Assembly (NCBI GenBank): GCA_013397845.1
Contig: VZTG01001839.1
Location: 1 to 64,000 of the forward strand
Source of the DNA: Melanocharis versteri
Lineage: Eukaryota; Chordata; Aves; Passeriformes; Melanocharitidae
Direction: 5' to 3'
Length of the DNA: 64,000 bases
Within the stretch, counting starts at the first letter, position 1. Each line of letters begins with the position of its first letter. The position numbers and the translations under genes were made by a program. Of this stretch, positions 61,490-64,000 are shown piece after piece. The notes under the pieces are model-generated. The model worked only from the letters and a program-made list of their open reading frames with translations, did not search any database and was not told where the DNA came from.

Positions 61490-61889
61490 AGCACAAGCCT
61501 GATGAGGAGTGGCTGAGGGAGCTGGAGGTGTTTAGACTGGAGAAAAGGAGGCTCAGGAGAGGCCTCATCACTCTCTACAAATACCTGAAATGAGGCTGTA
61601 GCCACGTAGAGGTTGGTCTCCCAGGTAACATGAAGAAACAGTCTCAAGTCAAACCAAAGGAGGTTTATATTGGATCTTTGGAAAAAAGTTTTGCTGAAAG
61701 TGTGAGCAGGCATTAGGAGAGACTTCCCAGGGAAGTGGTGGAATCACCATCCCTGGAAGTGTTCAGAAGACGTGTGGATGTGGCACTTGGAGACATGGTT
61801 TAGTGGTGAACACAGTGAGGCTGGGTTAACAGTTGGATTCAGTGATCTCAGGGGTCTTTTCCAAAAGTAATGATTCTACGATTCTACGA
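61490..61889 (+). mobile_element. CR1 LINE, 3' portion (~400 bp), older subfamily
   Basis: CR1 landmarks in order are 'gatgaggagtggctgaggga', 'gagctggaggtgtttagac', 'tggagaaaaggaggctcagg', 'cctcatcactctctacaa', 'gaagtggtggaatcacc', 'catccctggaagtgttcag' and 'gtgatctcaggggtcttttc'. The tail 'tgattctacgattctacgag' is at 61,870-61,889. The 'atcactctctacaa' and 'gtggatgtggcacttg' forms differ from the 46-kb copy, which indicates another CR1 subfamily. It is 5'-truncated and non-coding. Confidence 0.93.
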
Positions 61890-63012
61890 GACGGTGGTTG
61901 AGACAGCTGCTGAGGAGCTTTGGAGGAACACCTTGCACAGAGATTTGTAACATACTGCTCTTCTCTCTCACATTTTTGTTTTTTAAAATGTCTGGTTTGG
62001 AAAATTAGTTTGATTTCCTGACTGCCATTGTCAGGGCACCTAAACCCACAGATGCTAAAGGCAAGTCAGGCTGCTGAGACAGTCACACTAAGCGAGAATG
62101 GGGTACAAGCTGTGCCTGACACCACCTCAAGGAAGCAGATGCAGCTGGAAGGCAGGAAGGACAAGAGCTGCTGTTAGCCCAGGAGCTGTGACCAGAGCTC
62201 TCTTAATCATAGCCTCAAGTTACCAGCTGAGTGGCTCCTGGTATGAGCTGGTGTGCCTCACGTGAGGAAATGGTTTTGTTAAAAATGGTGGGTTTGAATG
62301 GGTAGCCAGGAACTCCATAACACAGTTGCCAAAAGAGCTGATCTGAGAGCAAGAGAGAGAAGGGTTCATTATCAAAATTGTTGTGTGTGGTTTCCATTCC
62401 TTGCTTTTCAGTATCTGTCATCATTTATGTTAAGGTTAAGACTTAATAACTAAAAGAGAGTATAACTTGGCACTCATTGCCAGAACTCCAAAAGCAAATA
62501 TTACTGCTATTTTTTTAACCACAGGCAGCAAATCTTTTAGAACAGCAGCCCGACCCCAACTTTCCTGTCCCCAGCATCTCTTCTGCAGTGGGGCAACTGA
62601 AGTAGCCGATGATCAGCCGGGTCGGGGGCAACAATGCTTTAGCCCATGAACCCTTAAAACAGAAGGTACGAGTGATTTTAAAAATAAGCCTTTAAAGACT
62701 GGGGCTTTTTTTCCTTCACAGAGGTTTTAATGTATTTTAATCAGACAGTTACACAGACACTTTAGCTAGCCCAACAAATTTTTGAATGGCAAGGTAAGGC
62801 TGTAGGCAATCAGAACTTTATTTCTAGGTAAGGAACTTACTGCAGCTTGATTTTAAACAGACCCCAGTCCTCTCTGACTGAAAAATGAGCTAAACACAAG
62901 TCTACTCGTAGTTTCTGCTATCCTGCAAGTTCAAACCACGTGGTCAGGAGCCCTGGAATCTCATTTGGGTTTTAGTATCTCCTGTGAGTTCCTTCCAGAA
63001 ACTAATAGAAGA
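61890..63012. other. gene-free unique sequence
   Basis: Nothing recognisable. Confidence 0.5.
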
Positions 63013-63060
63013 ATTCTTAGAACCCAAAACTGCATCATTCTTAGAACCAAAAAAGCATCA
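63013..63060. repeat. tandem duplication, 24-bp unit x2
   Basis: 'attcttagaacccaaaactg...' is followed directly by 'attcttagaaccaaaaaagc...'. The 24-bp units are identical over the first 12 bases and similar over the rest. Confidence 0.8.
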
Positions 63061-64000
63061 AACCACCCCAGAGACAGCCTGAATCAATGGCTGCTTTCCC
63101 AAATATAGCCCTTTTCTTCTCAGCAGCTTAGGTTCATGGTAGTAATATGAATAAAATCATTGCTCTGCCTTCTGGGATGCTGAATGGCAAATCATTTGTT
63201 GTGAGACTCTGTAGTGACAAATGCAATAATTTGCCATACCTTTTTAATGTTAGTATTGTGCTGCATCTCATTTTGGTTCCAGAAATTCTGACACTTCATC
63301 TTAATTTGGACTGGTCTTTGTTTGCCAATTCACTACTCTTATTTACATCAAGGGGATGCTATGGTCTGTCCCTGCAATTTTGTCAATTAGTACAGTGGTA
63401 TATATTTTGCATTTAATTGAATTTCATATACCCCTAACACAGCTTTTGATCTCATCCCAGTGCAGTAACTGCCTTGATGTGAAATTTCATTGGAAGAATG
63501 TTTTCTGCCTGAGAGCCGTTCATATATATGAGCTGCTGCAACCAATTAAAACATTAAGGAACCTACAGTTGAATAAATATCAGTGAAAATTTAAGAACGG
63601 AGTGGTAGTTTTCAGCCAGTTTTATGGAAAGTCAATAGGTATCCGGAGGTCCAATTACAGGAAATGTTTTTGCAGTATGAAATAATATCATAAGAAATAG
63701 AGAGGTAAATGAGAATGTTACAGGCACCTAGCATGCTTCTGGTCTTGGCATAATGAATTAATTAAGAAGACTCAGTATTAAACAGTAAAGATGAAATTCT
63801 GCTGTGCATTGCACCTCTTTAATTCTGGCATAATTTTGTAGACTTCACAGAAATCACATTGGATATAAAAGTGAGAAACACAGAAAACTCACACCCTGTC
63901 AAGCCAAAACGTACCATCCCTTTTGGCCAAATGTTCCCTTTCCCCTGCCTATTTAGTGCAGTTCAGAGGCCGGTTCGGAAGCCAAAGGCCCCTGTTAATA
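63061..64000. other. gene-free unique sequence to window end
   Basis: Nothing recognisable. AT-leaning, with short frames only. Confidence 0.5.

Noticed and set aside
1..64000. tRNA, rRNA, snRNA or known microRNA genes, and CRISPR-like arrays
   Set aside because: No B-box with a matching A-box and cloverleaf, no U6- or 5S-like core, no familiar microRNA seed hairpin, and no regularly spaced direct repeats were found by eye on either strand. A covariance-model search could still reveal a diverged one.

Overview
The window looks like a stretch of bird nuclear DNA with no protein-coding gene that I can support. The case for a bird rests on the interspersed repeats. Seven 3'-anchored or internal copies of the avian CR1 non-LTR retrotransposon are recognisable, several ending in the typical 'ccttccaaccca...attctatgattctatga' tail. 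Older CR1/L3-like and MIR-like remnants are also present. I see no mammalian Alu, B1 or L1 sequence, no bacterial gene organisation, no tRNA or rRNA gene and no CRISPR array. The longest ATG-initiated frame is 177 codons, about what chance gives in 64 kb, and none of the frames resembles a known host protein. The window is therefore intergenic or deep intronic.

Layout. 1-9,430: unique sequence with an (ATT)n edge and a short GT tract. 9,435-9,830: an ancient CR1 on the + strand. 9,830-18,530: unique, with an AT-rich core at 14-15.7 kb. 18,530-22,900: the GC-rich part, containing a TATA-like motif followed by a CpG-rich block and a G-rich, quadruplex-capable tract (18,878-19,260), a CR1 (19.9 kb), further small CpG clusters and a 41-bp tandem duplication. 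22,900-34,600: mostly unique, with a CR1 at 24.0 kb, A-, T- and G-homopolymer tracts and one unresolved base (N at 28,634). 34.6-35.2 kb: a minus-strand CR1 that keeps an open remnant of the C-terminus of its ORF2. 35.2-44.4 kb: unique and AT-leaning, with a weak old CR1 and a duplicated poly(A) block. 44.5-44.7 kb: a degenerate telomere-like (TTAGGG) tract flanked by short direct repeats. 46.0-48.1 kb: two CR1 copies in opposite orientation and an 18-bp perfect palindrome with two CACGTG sites. 49.5-51.7 kb: two ancient amniote repeats and a polypyrimidine tract. 54.3 kb and 61.5 kb: two more CR1 copies.

No set of genes works together here. The plausible functional candidates are regulatory: the CpG/TATA/G-tract segment, the palindromic E-box pair, and ancient repeat remnants that might have been exapted. 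None can be proved from sequence alone. I found no convincing previously undescribed system. The telomere-like tract and the CpG-rich segment are the two places most worth a second look.
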